The notes under the pieces were generated by a model. That model made no database searches. It saw nothing but the letters and a program-made list of their open reading frames with translations, and was not told the DNA's origin. DNA of 64,000 nucleotides from Corynebacterium pseudokroppenstedtii (GTDB taxonomy: Bacteria; Actinomycetota; Actinomycetes; Mycobacteriales; Mycobacteriaceae). A program made the position numbers and the translations under genes. The stretch is from the NCBI RefSeq assembly GCF_019754945.1, contig NZ_JAEUWU010000003.1, forward strand, positions 186,001-250,000, written 5' to 3'. Below are positions 10,069 through 18,650 of this stretch, piece by piece; position 1 is the stretch's first letter, and each line of letters begins with the position of its first letter.

Positions 10069-10104
10069 ACCCTAGTGTTATCCTCAGATCAGTACTTCGC
10101 GGGA

Positions 10105-10216
10105 GCCCACTATAGAGGGCTGAGAAAACCCCTTTCCTTCACCGTGTGGATACCACGTGTGGGGGAAGGATGTTGACCGTATGAACCTGATCCGGGTTAT
10201 ACCGGCGATAGGGAGT
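10105..10216 (+). ncRNA. TPP (thiamine pyrophosphate) riboswitch
   Basis: The Thi-box core is present in order: GGGCTGAGA (10118-10126) and ACCCCTTT for the pyrimidine-sensing arm, an extended P3 arm (CCTTTCCTTC pairing with GGGGGAAGG, capped by a GTGTGG/CCAC hairpin), then GAACCTGATC (10183-10192), CGGGTTATACCGGCG, and ATAGGGAG closing P1 with CTAT (10110-10113). The GGGAG at 10211-10215 is also the ribosome site for the GTG at 10223. TPP binding would therefore hide the ribosome site and block translation. This identifies the downstream operon as thiamine-related. Confidence 0.95.
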
Positions 10217-10222
10217 AAAGCT

Positions 10223-10837
10223 GTGAGGAAAAATAAAAATACCAGTGCTGCCCGTCCTGCCCGGCGGTGGCGCGTCGTAGATATTATTACGGCGGCCGTT
10301 TTGGGCGTAGCAACAGGATTGATTTTCTGGGTCTGGAACGGCCTCGGCGGCGCATGGTATAGCGCTATCGATTCACTATTGCCCGGATTTGGTGGACTCG
10401 TGACCGGGATCTGGCTGCTCGGTGGTGTGTTGGGCGGCTTGATCATTCGCAAACCCGGTGCCGCGATCATGGTGGAAGTCATCGCCGCCATTATCTCTGC
10501 GGTACTGGGCAACCAGTGGGGGATCACCACGGTGTATTCCGGCTTGGCCCAGGGGATAGGTGCCGAACTCGTCTTCATGGCGTTCATGTACGCCCGCTAC
10601 ACCTTGACCGTCGCTATGTTGTCCGGGGTGGGCGCGTCGGTCATCGAGTGGTGCTACGAATGGGCGTCGGGAAACTATGCTCGGTCCATCCAATACAACC
10701 TGATCTACCTTGTCTCCCTGTCCGTGTCGGGGGCCATTCTCGCCGGCGCTCTGGGCTTCTTCCTGGTTCGGGCGCTCGCGCGTGCGGGTGCGTTGGACCG
10801 GTTCGCTGCTGGGCGGGAAAGCACTGAGCTGGTCTAG
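10223..10837 (+). CDS. ykoE: ECF transporter S component, YkoE family (thiamine/HMP binding)
   Basis: A 204-residue integral membrane substrate-capture protein for the thiamine precursor HMP or thiamine. It starts with a basic segment VRKNKNTSAARPARRW, followed by about five hydrophobic helices, including IITAAVLGVATGLIFWVWNGLGGAW and GGLVTGIWLLGGVLGGLIIRKPGAAIMVEVIAAIISAVLGNQWG, the latter typical of YkoE. GTG 10223 is chosen because GGGAG at the end of the riboswitch precedes it; upstream codons in the same frame lie inside the riboswitch. Its stop overlaps the start of the ATPase gene by one base. Confidence 0.9.
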   Translation: MRKNKNTSAARPARRWRVVDIITAAVLGVATGLIFWVWNGLGGAWYSAIDSLLPGFGGLVTGIWLLGGVLGGLIIRKPGAAIMVEVIAAIISAVLGNQWGITTVYSGLAQGIGAELVFMAFMYARYTLTVAMLSGVGASVIEWCYEWASGNYARSIQYNLIYLVSLSVSGAILAGALGFFLVRALARAGALDRFAAGRESTELV

Positions 10838-12429
10838 TGGCGCACGTACACGACGACGTTCGGACGCCCGCGCGGGTTGTGGCCGAGGGTTTCGGTTGGC
10901 GGCACGCGGGACGTCGGCAACCGGCGCTGGCCGATGTGAATTTTCACATCGACCCCGGCGAGAAAGTTCTGCTCCTCGGCACATCAGGTTCGGGGAAATC
11001 GACGCTGATGGCGGGGATGGCCGGGGTCCTTGGTGACTCGGATGATGGCGATTACGCCGGCCGATTGCTCATTAACGGAATGGATGCACGCAGTGTTCGC
11101 GGGCAGGTCGGTTTGGTGCTGCAGGATCCCGATTCGCAGGTCATTTCCTCCCGGGTCGGTGACGATATTGCCTTTGGTTGTGAGAATTTGGGTTTTCCCC
11201 GCGCAGAGATCTGGGAGCGTGTTGAGTGGGCCCGTGACCTCGTCGGGCTCACTGTTCCCCTCGACCACCCCACTGAGCAGCTATCCGGCGGGCAGAAGCA
11301 GCGCTTGGCTCTTGCTGGCGTTCTGGCCATGGGGGCCGGTTTGATCCTCCTCGATGAGCCCACCGCGAATATCGACCCCGAGGGCGTGGCCGATGTCCGC
11401 AAAGCCGTGATCGCCGCCGCCGAGAGCACCGGTGCAACAGTCGTCATCGTGGAGCACCGCGTCGACGTCTGGCGCGATGTCGTTGACCGCATCATGGTGG
11501 TGGGCGATTCCACGATTCGTGCCGACGGTCCCACCGACGAAGTTATTCGCACGATGGGGGAGCAACTCGCACATGATGGAGTGTGGATTCCCGACGTTCC
11601 TCTGCCACTTGATACTTCGTGGCGACGGGAGCGTCAGGGCCGCGCTGGGGTTGACCAGCACCGCGCTGCGTCGGGCGATGCAGGCGAGAGCCGTGGGCCG
11701 TCATCGACGAACACCCTGCTTCGGACGCATGACCTGGCCGTGGGCTGGGATGGTCGCGCGGTCAACACGGGAATCTCGCTGGATGTGACTCCCGAGCCGA
11801 CAGTCATCACCGGCCCGAACGGTGCCGGTAAATCAACCGTTGCCTTGACGCTCGCGGGGCTGTTGGCGCCGGTGGAGGGCGACATCGATGCATCAGCACT
11901 TGTCGCCCGGGAAAGGTCGGGCAAGGTAACGTCGGTAGCAATCCATAGGAAGCGTGACGCCAGCAGCAACCCGATGGAGTGGTCATCGAGGGCTCTAGCT
12001 CAGCGCATCGGGACCGTGTTCCAAGACCCCGAGCACCAATTTGTGGCCCGCACCGTCCGCGACGAATTGCTCGTCGGCCCCCGGGTGTGTGGGATTGATC
12101 CCGATGTCGGTGAGCGCCGTGCCGATGAGCTGCTCCGACGACTGCACCTGGAGAACCTAGCCAAGGCGAATCCGTTTACCCTGTCGGGCGGTCAGAAACG
12201 TCGGCTTTCTGTGGCGACGGTGCTGTCCACCCATCCCGATGTGGTGATTGCGGATGAACCGACGTTTGGCCAGGATAGGACCACGTTTATCCAGCTTATT
12301 GAGCTGCTGCGTGAGATGAGCGATGACGGGGTGGGGGTGCTCGCCATTACTCATGATCCGCTGGTAGTGGATCTGCTCGGTGTGCGCCACGTCCGGTTGG
12401 CCTCGGGAGGAATGGAGGTCCAGCGATGA
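10837..12429 (+). CDS. ykoD: ECF transporter double ATPase, YkoD type
   Basis: A 530-residue protein with two fused ABC ATPase domains that powers the ECF transporter. Domain 1: Walker A LLGTSGSGKSTL (about 47-57), signature LSGGQKQRLALAG, Walker B LILLDEPTANID. Domain 2: Walker A TGPNGAGKSTV (about residue 320), signature LSGGQKRRLSVAT, Walker B VVIADEPTFGQD. Between the domains is an Arg/Gly-rich linker, and domain 2 carries an insert of about 35 residues (ALVARERSGKVTS...EWSSRA) before its Q-loop. The GTG start overlaps the ykoE stop; the end overlaps the next gene by 4 bases (ATGA), so translation is coupled. Confidence 0.93.
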   Translation: MAHVHDDVRTPARVVAEGFGWRHAGRRQPALADVNFHIDPGEKVLLLGTSGSGKSTLMAGMAGVLGDSDDGDYAGRLLINGMDARSVRGQVGLVLQDPDSQVISSRVGDDIAFGCENLGFPRAEIWERVEWARDLVGLTVPLDHPTEQLSGGQKQRLALAGVLAMGAGLILLDEPTANIDPEGVADVRKAVIAAAESTGATVVIVEHRVDVWRDVVDRIMVVGDSTIRADGPTDEVIRTMGEQLAHDGVWIPDVPLPLDTSWRRERQGRAGVDQHRAASGDAGESRGPSSTNTLLRTHDLAVGWDGRAVNTGISLDVTPEPTVITGPNGAGKSTVALTLAGLLAPVEGDIDASALVARERSGKVTSVAIHRKRDASSNPMEWSSRALAQRIGTVFQDPEHQFVARTVRDELLVGPRVCGIDPDVGERRADELLRRLHLENLAKANPFTLSGGQKRRLSVATVLSTHPDVVIADEPTFGQDRTTFIQLIELLREMSDDGVGVLAITHDPLVVDLLGVRHVRLASGGMEVQR

Positions 12430-13193
12430 CCCGCGCGACACCCCGAAGTGTGAACTTCAACCCGACGGCTCGGATTGCCGCGATGGCTCTTATTGCGACG
12501 CCACTTCTCATTTCGGTCGATATCGTGTCAGCCGGTGTGGCGCTGATATGCGAACTGCTGGTCGCCCCGTTCCTGGGGATGGGGTGGGGCCGGATTATTC
12601 GCCGTGGATGGCCGGTTTTTATGCTCGCGCCGCTCACGGGAGTGTCGATGCTGCTCTATGGCCGGCCCGAGGGCAAAGAATACGTGTCCTTCGCGTTCGC
12701 CCACATCACCGACAATTCGGTGTCTTTGGCCCTAGCGATCATGGTCAGGGTTTTGGCCATCGCTCTGCCCGCCGTCATCTTGTCCGCTGATACCGATCCC
12801 ACCGACCTTGGCGACGGCCTAGCGCAAATCTGGCATCTGCCGGAGCGATTCGTCATCGGCTCCGTGGCCGGAGTGCGCTTGGTGAGTTTGTTCGAGCGTG
12901 ACTATTCGGCGATGCACCGTGCTCGTCGCGCCCGTGGCCTGGCGGATTCCGGCCGGATCCGTCGAACGCTCACTATTTTCTTCGCGTTGTTAGTGCTCGC
13001 GCTGCGGCGTGGCGGGAAATTGGCGACGGCCATGGAAGCCCGCGGGTTCGGCTCGGGCCGGCCCCGCACCTGGGCGCGAGAATCACGCCTGCGGTGGCCG
13101 GACTGGGTGTTAATGATCGGCGCTCTCCTCGTCGCGCTGATGGCTCTGGTGACGGCATGGATGACCGGGTATTTGCGCTTCTTGGGAGCATGA
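12426..13193 (+). CDS. ykoC: ECF transporter T component, YkoC/CbiQ family
   Basis: A 255-residue membrane coupling subunit (EcfT/CbiQ fold) linking the S component to the ATPases. It has four to five hydrophobic helices, and the coupling-helix signatures are visible as ARRARGLADSGRIRR and ATAMEARGFGSGRPRT, each containing the Ala-Arg-Gly motif that contacts the ATPases. The ATG at 12426 lies inside the end of the ATPase gene. With YkoE and YkoD this completes a dedicated thiamine/HMP ECF transporter. Confidence 0.92.
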   Translation: MTRATPRSVNFNPTARIAAMALIATPLLISVDIVSAGVALICELLVAPFLGMGWGRIIRRGWPVFMLAPLTGVSMLLYGRPEGKEYVSFAFAHITDNSVSLALAIMVRVLAIALPAVILSADTDPTDLGDGLAQIWHLPERFVIGSVAGVRLVSLFERDYSAMHRARRARGLADSGRIRRTLTIFFALLVLALRRGGKLATAMEARGFGSGRPRTWARESRLRWPDWVLMIGALLVALMALVTAWMTGYLRFLGA

Positions 13194-13206
13194 TGCGGAG
13201 GCGGCG

Positions 13207-13935
13207 ATGATAAACGACATCACTACGTTGTTCCGTGAATCGGGGGCAGCGTCATCTCGGTTAGCCTCCGCTGTTGGAATCAGAGTGGCCAGTACCGACG
13301 AAGGCCTTGTCGAACTGCGTCGGTTAGTTGACCAAGGAACGATTCCCGATTGTTTTTCGACGGAGCCGGGGAGCACAGTGCTCATCGATGGATTATCGGG
13401 CTCGGGCAAAACAACGCTCGCGAAATACATGGCGGAGGCGACCAGGACCCGGGTGATCCATTGTGACGAGTTTTATCCCGGATGGTCTGGCCTGATGGAG
13501 GCCTCCCGGATCGTGGCGGATTCCGTGTTGGCGTCCGCCGACGCTGGTTATCTTCGGTGGGATTGGACTGCCGATGCTCCCGGAGAGTGGGTATCAGTGG
13601 ATCCCGCCGAGCCGCTCATCGTTGAGGGCGTCGGCGCGGTCACACCCGCGTCGCTGGAGGCTGCTCGTCGGCGGCTATTAGATCAGGGCCGTGATCAGCA
13701 GCATTTGCGTGATCAGCGGTCACGTCGAAGTGGTTACCCGCCGAAAACCCATGAAGATGCAGACATCGTGGCTATTGAGGTGCGTGCGGATGCACACCGT
13801 CGACAGCAGCGGGCACTCCATCGCGACCCAGGATTTAAAGAGTTTTGGGCGATGTGGGCTGAACAGGAAAACGAATATGAAGCCTCCCGCGGAAAGCCAA
13901 CCGTCGCTATATGGAACGACCTCACTGCTGGATAA
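13207..13935 (+). CDS. P-loop kinase of the uridine-kinase-like group, fourth gene of thiamine operon
   Basis: A 242-residue soluble protein. Walker A DGLSGSGKTTLAK lies at about 61-73, after an N-terminal helical region that is not part of the kinase fold. VIHCDEFYPGW (about 92-102) fits the substrate-binding Asp of uridine and pantothenate kinases, and PLIVEGVGAV is a Walker-B-like strand. Arg-rich helices RDQQHLRDQRSRRSG and DAHRRQQRALHRDP could be the lid. It starts 13 nt after ykoC with a strong ribosome site GGAGG (13202 region). The position suggests a role with an imported thiamine precursor, but the fold is generic and the substrate is unproven. Confidence 0.8.
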   Translation: MINDITTLFRESGAASSRLASAVGIRVASTDEGLVELRRLVDQGTIPDCFSTEPGSTVLIDGLSGSGKTTLAKYMAEATRTRVIHCDEFYPGWSGLMEASRIVADSVLASADAGYLRWDWTADAPGEWVSVDPAEPLIVEGVGAVTPASLEAARRRLLDQGRDQQHLRDQRSRRSGYPPKTHEDADIVAIEVRADAHRRQQRALHRDPGFKEFWAMWAEQENEYEASRGKPTVAIWNDLTAG

Positions 13936-13997
13936 GACTTCACTGTTCACATTGGCCGCGTTTACTGGCCTAGCTCCCCGGCAGCTCCGGCAAATCC

Positions 13998-14753
13998 CTA
14001 TTTCTTAGTGATCGGCCCAACATGCATGTCAACGGTATCGCCAGAGCATGCGTCGGTGGGGTAATCAACAAAGAGCGCAGCCTTCTCGTCAGGCGGATAT
14101 ATCCGCAGGCCACGAGCCTGTTGGGGCTTACACGACTCCGGCGAGTAATTCCCCGCCTGCGCTTTCTTAACCGTCACGGTGGCAGCCTCACCAGGGGCTA
14201 CGCTGACCAGAGACGCTGCGGCATTACGGTCCTTGTCAGCCGGCTTACCGATCTGGTGCCCGTCATTCCCGCCGACGGCACTCACGCCGGGATACCCATA
14301 AAACGTGCAGGAATGATCGGACTGGTTAGTCAGCGTGATCGTGAGATAGCTGGACCCGGCTGCTCCGCTCTCAGTCTTCAGGGAAGCTGAGATATCCGCG
14401 GTGTGGCACCGATCGCCACGTCCTGTCGACGCCGCACCCGCCACGTTGTGCGCCGCTGCGTCGTTAGGTTCTGAACCATTCTTCGTCGACGGCTCTACTG
14501 CTGCCGATGAACCAGACAACGACGGCGACGGTGTGGCGGACGAGTCTGATGGAGTGCCCTGTGTCTGTGAGCTCGCGGAAGGAACCGTCGACTCTGAGCC
14601 CGTGTTCGTGGAGGATGTCCCGCTCCCACATGCTGCGAGGACGCATGCGCTCACCGTGAGCGCAGCGAAGGTGACGCCGCGCCGGGCTGATACGCCGCGC
14701 CGGGCCGATCCATGAGAGCGTGCGTGTCGCTGGGCCATCGGTGAGTGGTTCAT
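13998..14753 (-). CDS. DUF4232 secreted lipoprotein
   Basis: A 251-residue lipoprotein with a basic n-region, hydrophobic core and lipobox LAAC (Cys about 42). A Ser/Thr-rich linker of about 80 residues follows, then a DUF4232 domain with the typical pair of disulfide Cys positions (RCHTADIS at the start, HSCTFYGYPG, ESCKPQQARGLRIYPP and TDACSGDTVDMHVGPI at the end). ATG 14753 is chosen: -10 TACACT lies 7 nt upstream, whereas the frame further out has only TTG. The function of DUF4232 is unknown; it is common in actinobacterial envelopes. It is convergent with the thiamine operon. Confidence 0.85.
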   Translation of the reverse strand: MNHSPMAQRHARSHGSARRGVSARRGVTFAALTVSACVLAACGSGTSSTNTGSESTVPSASSQTQGTPSDSSATPSPSLSGSSAAVEPSTKNGSEPNDAAAHNVAGAASTGRGDRCHTADISASLKTESGAAGSSYLTITLTNQSDHSCTFYGYPGVSAVGGNDGHQIGKPADKDRNAAASLVSVAPGEAATVTVKKAQAGNYSPESCKPQQARGLRIYPPDEKAALFVDYPTDACSGDTVDMHVGPITKK

Positions 14754-14760
14754 ATGTCCG

Positions 14761-14766
14761 AGTGTA
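14761..14766 (-). promoter_or_regulatory. -10 element for the DUF4232 lipoprotein gene
   Basis: TACACT on the minus strand ends 7 nt before ATG 14753, consistent with a leaderless or near-leaderless transcript. Confidence 0.45.
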
Positions 14767-14946
14767 GCTGTCGGCAATGGTGGGGCTGGGTGGAGGAAAC
14801 CGAATTAGCACCCAATTACGTGAACTATGTCTCATAGATCGTCGGCAACCTTTAAAATCACAGTCATTCGTTGTTAAAAAAGTGGCGTATCTATGTCTGA
14901 TTGCGGGCGTGCGTCTTACCGATTTCTATGTGTGAGAGGAACCGTC

Positions 14947-16116
14947 ATGGCTCTGAACTCTGATTTTGATCTTTACCAGCTACCGGAGGATTACCAAGGG
15001 ATGCGTGACGCCATCCGGGAGATTGCGGAGAAAAGCATCGCCCCGCACGCCGCCGATGTCGACGAGAACGAGCGTTTTCCTCAGGAAGCCCTGGACGCGC
15101 TGGTAGAGACGGGTTTCAATGCTGTGCACATTCCAGAGGAGTACGGCGGAGCCGGCGGGGATTCGGTCATGGCGTGCATCGTCATTGAGGAAGTCGCGCG
15201 CGTGTGTGGTTCGTCCTCGTTGATCCCGGCCGTGAACAAGTTGGGGACGATGGGGCTCATTTTGAAGGGCTCGGAGGAGCTGAAACAGCAGGTCCTCCCG
15301 GATATCGCCGGCGGGAAGATGGCTTCGTACGCGCTGTCGGAACGAGGAGCAGGCTCCGACGCGGGATCGATGAAGACACGTGCCCGCAAAGATGGCGACT
15401 CGTGGGTACTCAATGGGTCGAAATGTTGGATCACTAACGGAGGCAAGTCCACCTGGTACACCGTGATGGCGGTCACCGACCCGGACAAAGGTGCTAACGG
15501 CATCTCCGCATTCATGGTCCACGCCGATGATGAAGGATTCGTCGTTGGCCCCAAAGAAAAGAAGCTGGGGATCAAGGGGTCTTCGACGACAGAGCTGTAC
15601 TTCGAAGATTGTCGTATTCCCGCTGACCGCATCATTGGCGACGAGGGGACAGGCTTCAAGACGGCCCTGGAGACCCTGGATCACACGCGTCCGACGATTG
15701 GTGCGCAGGCTCTCGGCATCGCGCAGGGGGCGTTTGACCAAACGGTGAAGTACGTGAAAGAGCGTGAGCAGTTCGGTCGTCGGATTGCCGATTTCCAAAA
15801 CACGCAATTCATGCTTGCTGACATGAAAATGAAGATCGACGCTGCGCGCCTCATGGTGTACACGGCGGCGTCGAATGCTGAGCGCGGTCACGCCGAGGGC
15901 GGGGAGCGCTTAGGTATGCTTGCGGCGGGTTCGAAAGCCTTCGCGTCGGACGTCGCTATGCAGGTGACGACCGATGCCGTGCAGTTATTCGGTGGTTACG
16001 GATACACCCGCGATTTCCCGGTTGAACGCATGATGCGCGATGCCAAAATCACGCAGATCTACGAAGGAACGAACCAAATCTGCCGCATGGTCATGGGGCG
16101 ACAGATACTGAAATAG
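14947..16116 (+). CDS. acyl-CoA dehydrogenase
   Basis: A 389-residue FAD flavoenzyme that introduces the trans-2 double bond in acyl-CoA in beta-oxidation or branched-chain degradation and passes electrons to ETF. Seen: N-terminal helical domain, YALSERGAGSDAGSMKTRA (FAD-binding signature, about 130-150), WITNGGKSTWYTVMAVTD, KLGIKGSSTTELYFEDCRIP, QFGRRIADFQNTQFMLADM, QLFGGYGYTRDFPVERMMRDAKITQIYEGTNQI with catalytic Glu about 373. ATG 14947 follows GAGAGGAACC and matches the family start; an extra 18 codons upstream are open but unlikely. Nearest to short- or medium-chain and glutaryl-type sequences; chain length cannot be fixed. Confidence 0.93.
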   Translation: MALNSDFDLYQLPEDYQGMRDAIREIAEKSIAPHAADVDENERFPQEALDALVETGFNAVHIPEEYGGAGGDSVMACIVIEEVARVCGSSSLIPAVNKLGTMGLILKGSEELKQQVLPDIAGGKMASYALSERGAGSDAGSMKTRARKDGDSWVLNGSKCWITNGGKSTWYTVMAVTDPDKGANGISAFMVHADDEGFVVGPKEKKLGIKGSSTTELYFEDCRIPADRIIGDEGTGFKTALETLDHTRPTIGAQALGIAQGAFDQTVKYVKEREQFGRRIADFQNTQFMLADMKMKIDAARLMVYTAASNAERGHAEGGERLGMLAAGSKAFASDVAMQVTTDAVQLFGGYGYTRDFPVERMMRDAKITQIYEGTNQICRMVMGRQILK

Positions 16117-16135
16117 GTGCTTAAACTGGGAAACG

Positions 16136-16423
16136 ATGAAGAAACTTCAATCCGTTCTTCGTAAGATCAGACCATTTTTATGGCTCGTCGGCGCAGTATG
16201 CGTTGTAGGAGCGATCTGGTTTGCATTGAAGGCTAACTATGCCATGGCTACCAACCTTGGACTGGTGGCTGGGCTCGTTGTCGCGGTTCCGGAACTGCTC
16301 AGTCAAAATGTAAAAAAGAGCGATAATCCCATGCCGAGTAGCGAAGAGATTGCCCAGCACCAAAAGCGCCACCCGACCGCTACGCTCGCAGAATCTATCA
16401 ATGATCTGCGTGGAGAGAAATAG
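16136..16423 (+). CDS. small membrane protein (95 aa)
   Basis: Not recognised. A basic N-terminus MKKLQSVLRKIRP is followed by two hydrophobic helices (about 14-30 and 38-55) and a soluble, charged C-terminal tail with a helix SSEEIAQHQKRHPTATLAESINDLRGEK. It begins 19 nt after the acyl-CoA dehydrogenase stop and could be co-transcribed. It meets the SMR exporter tail-to-tail with only 3 nt between stop codons. Confidence 0.65.
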   Translation: MKKLQSVLRKIRPFLWLVGAVCVVGAIWFALKANYAMATNLGLVAGLVVAVPELLSQNVKKSDNPMPSSEEIAQHQKRHPTATLAESINDLRGEK

Positions 16424-16426
16424 CAG

Positions 16427-16741
16427 CTAACTTGTCGCTTTGAGTCCTGCCACACCGCCGATGATCATGCACAGGAACATGATCTTGAGCAGAGAGACGG
16501 CCTCTTGTCCCGTGGCCATTCCCCATACGACGGTGCCGACGGCCCCAATGGATACCCATACTGCATAGGCCGTGCCGACGGGGACATCGCGCATCGCCAG
16601 TGATAGTCCCACCATGCTCAGCGCGGCGGCGACGACGAAAATGATAGAGGGCACAAGCCGGGAGAATCCCTGCGACTCGTGAAGCGCTACGGCCCAGGTG
16701 GTCTCGAATAGGCCAGAGACAATCAGGATGATCCACGCCAT
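16427..16741 (-). CDS. SMR-family exporter, SugE/Gdx-like
   Basis: A 104-residue four-helix exporter of the small multidrug resistance family. The essential membrane Glu is at 13 in LFETTWAVAL; PVGTAYAVWVSIGAVGTVVWGMATGQE is the TM2-3 block typical of the family. The residues around Glu13 look nearer to the SugE/Gdx (guanidinium exporter) branch than to EmrE, an inference. I looked for guanidine riboswitch motifs upstream (16742-16800) and saw none. A ribosome site GAGAGGTAACGG precedes the ATG. It is divergent from fhs. Confidence 0.88.
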   Translation of the reverse strand: MAWIILIVSGLFETTWAVALHESQGFSRLVPSIIFVVAAALSMVGLSLAMRDVPVGTAYAVWVSIGAVGTVVWGMATGQEAVSLLKIMFLCMIIGGVAGLKATS

Positions 16742-16796
16742 GGTGTCCGTTACCTCTCTATTTCTTCATCTGCCCTCGGGTAGGCATGGCCCTAGG

Positions 16797-16802
16797 TATC
16801 CT
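16797..16802 (+). promoter_or_regulatory. -10 element for a leaderless fhs transcript
   Basis: TATCCT ends 7 nt before the GTG at 16810, supporting that codon as the fhs start. Confidence 0.5.
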
Positions 16803-16809
16803 GGGAACC

Positions 16810-18576
16810 GTGTCTGCAACTGAACAAAAACCCTCGAATCCGTCCTCGTCTGGTCACACAGGGACGTCTGCTCACCCCAGCAGCCAGCCTTCCGACGTTT
16901 CCATCGCTCAAGCTCACCAATTAGAACCTATTGCCGACGTCGCTCAGCGTGCTGGCATTCCCGTAGAAGCTACGGTGCCCTATGGAACGACGAAGGCTAA
17001 GGTGACCGTCGGAAAGTTAGCACAGAGTGCAAAAAAGGGGAAGGTCGTCCTGGTGACGGGCATGTCTCCGACGCCGGCAGGGGAGGGGAAATCGACTGTC
17101 CTCATTGGTCTGGTCGACGGGTTGGCCGCGGCCGGTGTGAAAGCGATGGCTGCTCTTCGTGAGCCGTCGTTGGGTCCAGTGCTGGGTATGAAAGGTGGCG
17201 CTGCGGGTGGGGGATACTCGCAGGTTGTCCCCATGGAGGACATTAATCTGCACTTCACGGGTGATCTTCATGCGATCACGTCGACGAATAACGCGCTGGC
17301 CGCTCTGATCGATAATCACGTTCAACAAGGTAACTCTCTAAACCTTGACCCACGAAAGATCGTGTGGCGACGGTGCCTGGACGTGAACGATCGCGTCCTG
17401 CGGAACATCATCACTGGTTTGGGTGGCAAAGGTGGCGGTGTGCCACGCGAAGCCGGTTTTGATATCACGGCGGCCAGCGAGGTGATGGCGGTTCTGTGCT
17501 TAGCGCGGGATCTGGCGGACTTGAGGGAACGATTAGGCCGTATGCTCATCGGCTATACGCACGATAATGATCCGGTCTTCGTACATGATTTGGGTGTGGA
17601 GGGGTCGCTTGTCGCGCTCTTGCGAGATGCGATGTCGCCGAACCTTGTCCAAACGCTGGGTGGGGCACCGGCGCTGATCCACGGGGGGCCGTTCGCGAAT
17701 ATTGCGCATGGGTGCAACAGTGTTATCGCCACTAACGCAGCACGTGAATTGGCTGATGTTGTGGTGACGGAGGCCGGTTTCGGCGCAGATTTGGGTGCAG
17801 AAAAATTCACGGATATTGCGTCGGTGGCCGGCGATTTCGCCGCAGACGTGGCCGTCATTGTGGTGACTGCCCGGTCGTTGAAATACAACGGCGGTGTGGC
17901 ACGCGGCGACCTCAACGAGGAGAACGTGGAGGCCGTGCGTTCCGGTCTGGCTAACGTGGAACGCCATTGTTCCTCATTGCGACGGTTAGGTATGCAGCCG
18001 ATTGTGGCCGTCAATAAGTTCATTACTGATACCGACGCTGAACTGTCGGCTATCAAGGAGTGGGCGGACGACCATGGACTTCGTGCGGCCGTAGCGAATG
18101 TGTGGGGCGAAGGCGGTGCCGGGGCCGCTGACTTGGTGGATGAGGTTCGCGAGGCTTTGGCAGACGAGCCAGTGCGCACCGACACGGGCCAATCAGGTGC
18201 AGGGCGGACGCGCATTTATGATCCGCAAGACGGCGTTAAGGCAAGCATCGCAACCATTGCGCACGACATTTATGGCGCTGAGCAGGTCGAATACTCCCAG
18301 CAAGCCGGTAAAGACCTGGCTCAGCTGAAGCGCCACGGGTGGGATACCTTGCCGGTGTGTATCTCCAAGACTCCGTATTCGTTTTCTGACGATCCGTCAG
18401 CGCTCGGGGCACCGAAGAATCACACGCTGCATGTTCAACGGCTGATCCCCAAGCTTGGCCCCGGATTCGTCGTGGCCCTCACCGGAACAGTTTTCACCAT
18501 GCCGGGGCTGCCGAAGCACCCGGCTGCGATGGAGATCGACGTCACCGACGACGGAACCATTACCGGGCTGTTTTAG
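16810..18576 (+). CDS. fhs: formate-tetrahydrofolate ligase
   Basis: It makes 10-formyl-THF from formate, THF and ATP in the cytoplasm, feeding purine and fMet synthesis. The P-loop is TPAGEGKST (about residue 85 from this start). Further family blocks are REPSLGPVLGMKGGAAGGGYSQVVPMEDINLHFTGD, ITSTNNALAALIDNH, VWRRCLDVNDR, RETGFDIT-like REAGFDITAASEVMAV, TEAGFGADLGAEKFTDI, and the C-terminal KTPYSFSDDP. At 588 residues it is longer than the usual 555, owing to an N-terminal Ser/Pro/His-rich tail of about 30 residues. GTG 16810 is preferred because of a -10 hexamer 7 nt upstream; ATG 16786 in frame would add 8 residues. Confidence 0.95.
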   Translation: MSATEQKPSNPSSSGHTGTSAHPSSQPSDVSIAQAHQLEPIADVAQRAGIPVEATVPYGTTKAKVTVGKLAQSAKKGKVVLVTGMSPTPAGEGKSTVLIGLVDGLAAAGVKAMAALREPSLGPVLGMKGGAAGGGYSQVVPMEDINLHFTGDLHAITSTNNALAALIDNHVQQGNSLNLDPRKIVWRRCLDVNDRVLRNIITGLGGKGGGVPREAGFDITAASEVMAVLCLARDLADLRERLGRMLIGYTHDNDPVFVHDLGVEGSLVALLRDAMSPNLVQTLGGAPALIHGGPFANIAHGCNSVIATNAARELADVVVTEAGFGADLGAEKFTDIASVAGDFAADVAVIVVTARSLKYNGGVARGDLNEENVEAVRSGLANVERHCSSLRRLGMQPIVAVNKFITDTDAELSAIKEWADDHGLRAAVANVWGEGGAGAADLVDEVREALADEPVRTDTGQSGAGRTRIYDPQDGVKASIATIAHDIYGAEQVEYSQQAGKDLAQLKRHGWDTLPVCISKTPYSFSDDPSALGAPKNHTLHVQRLIPKLGPGFVVALTGTVFTMPGLPKHPAAMEIDVTDDGTITGLF

Positions 18577-18650
18577 AGGCGTTTGGGCTGGTTGGATGCC
18601 CGGGCTGTGCGGGCGGAGTGAAGTGAGATTTCCGCGTTTAGCGTTTCGGT

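Noticed and set aside
16742..16796. Possible guanidine riboswitch before the SugE-like gene
   Set aside because: I looked for the ACGR-loop hairpins and other guanidine motifs on the minus strand and found none.
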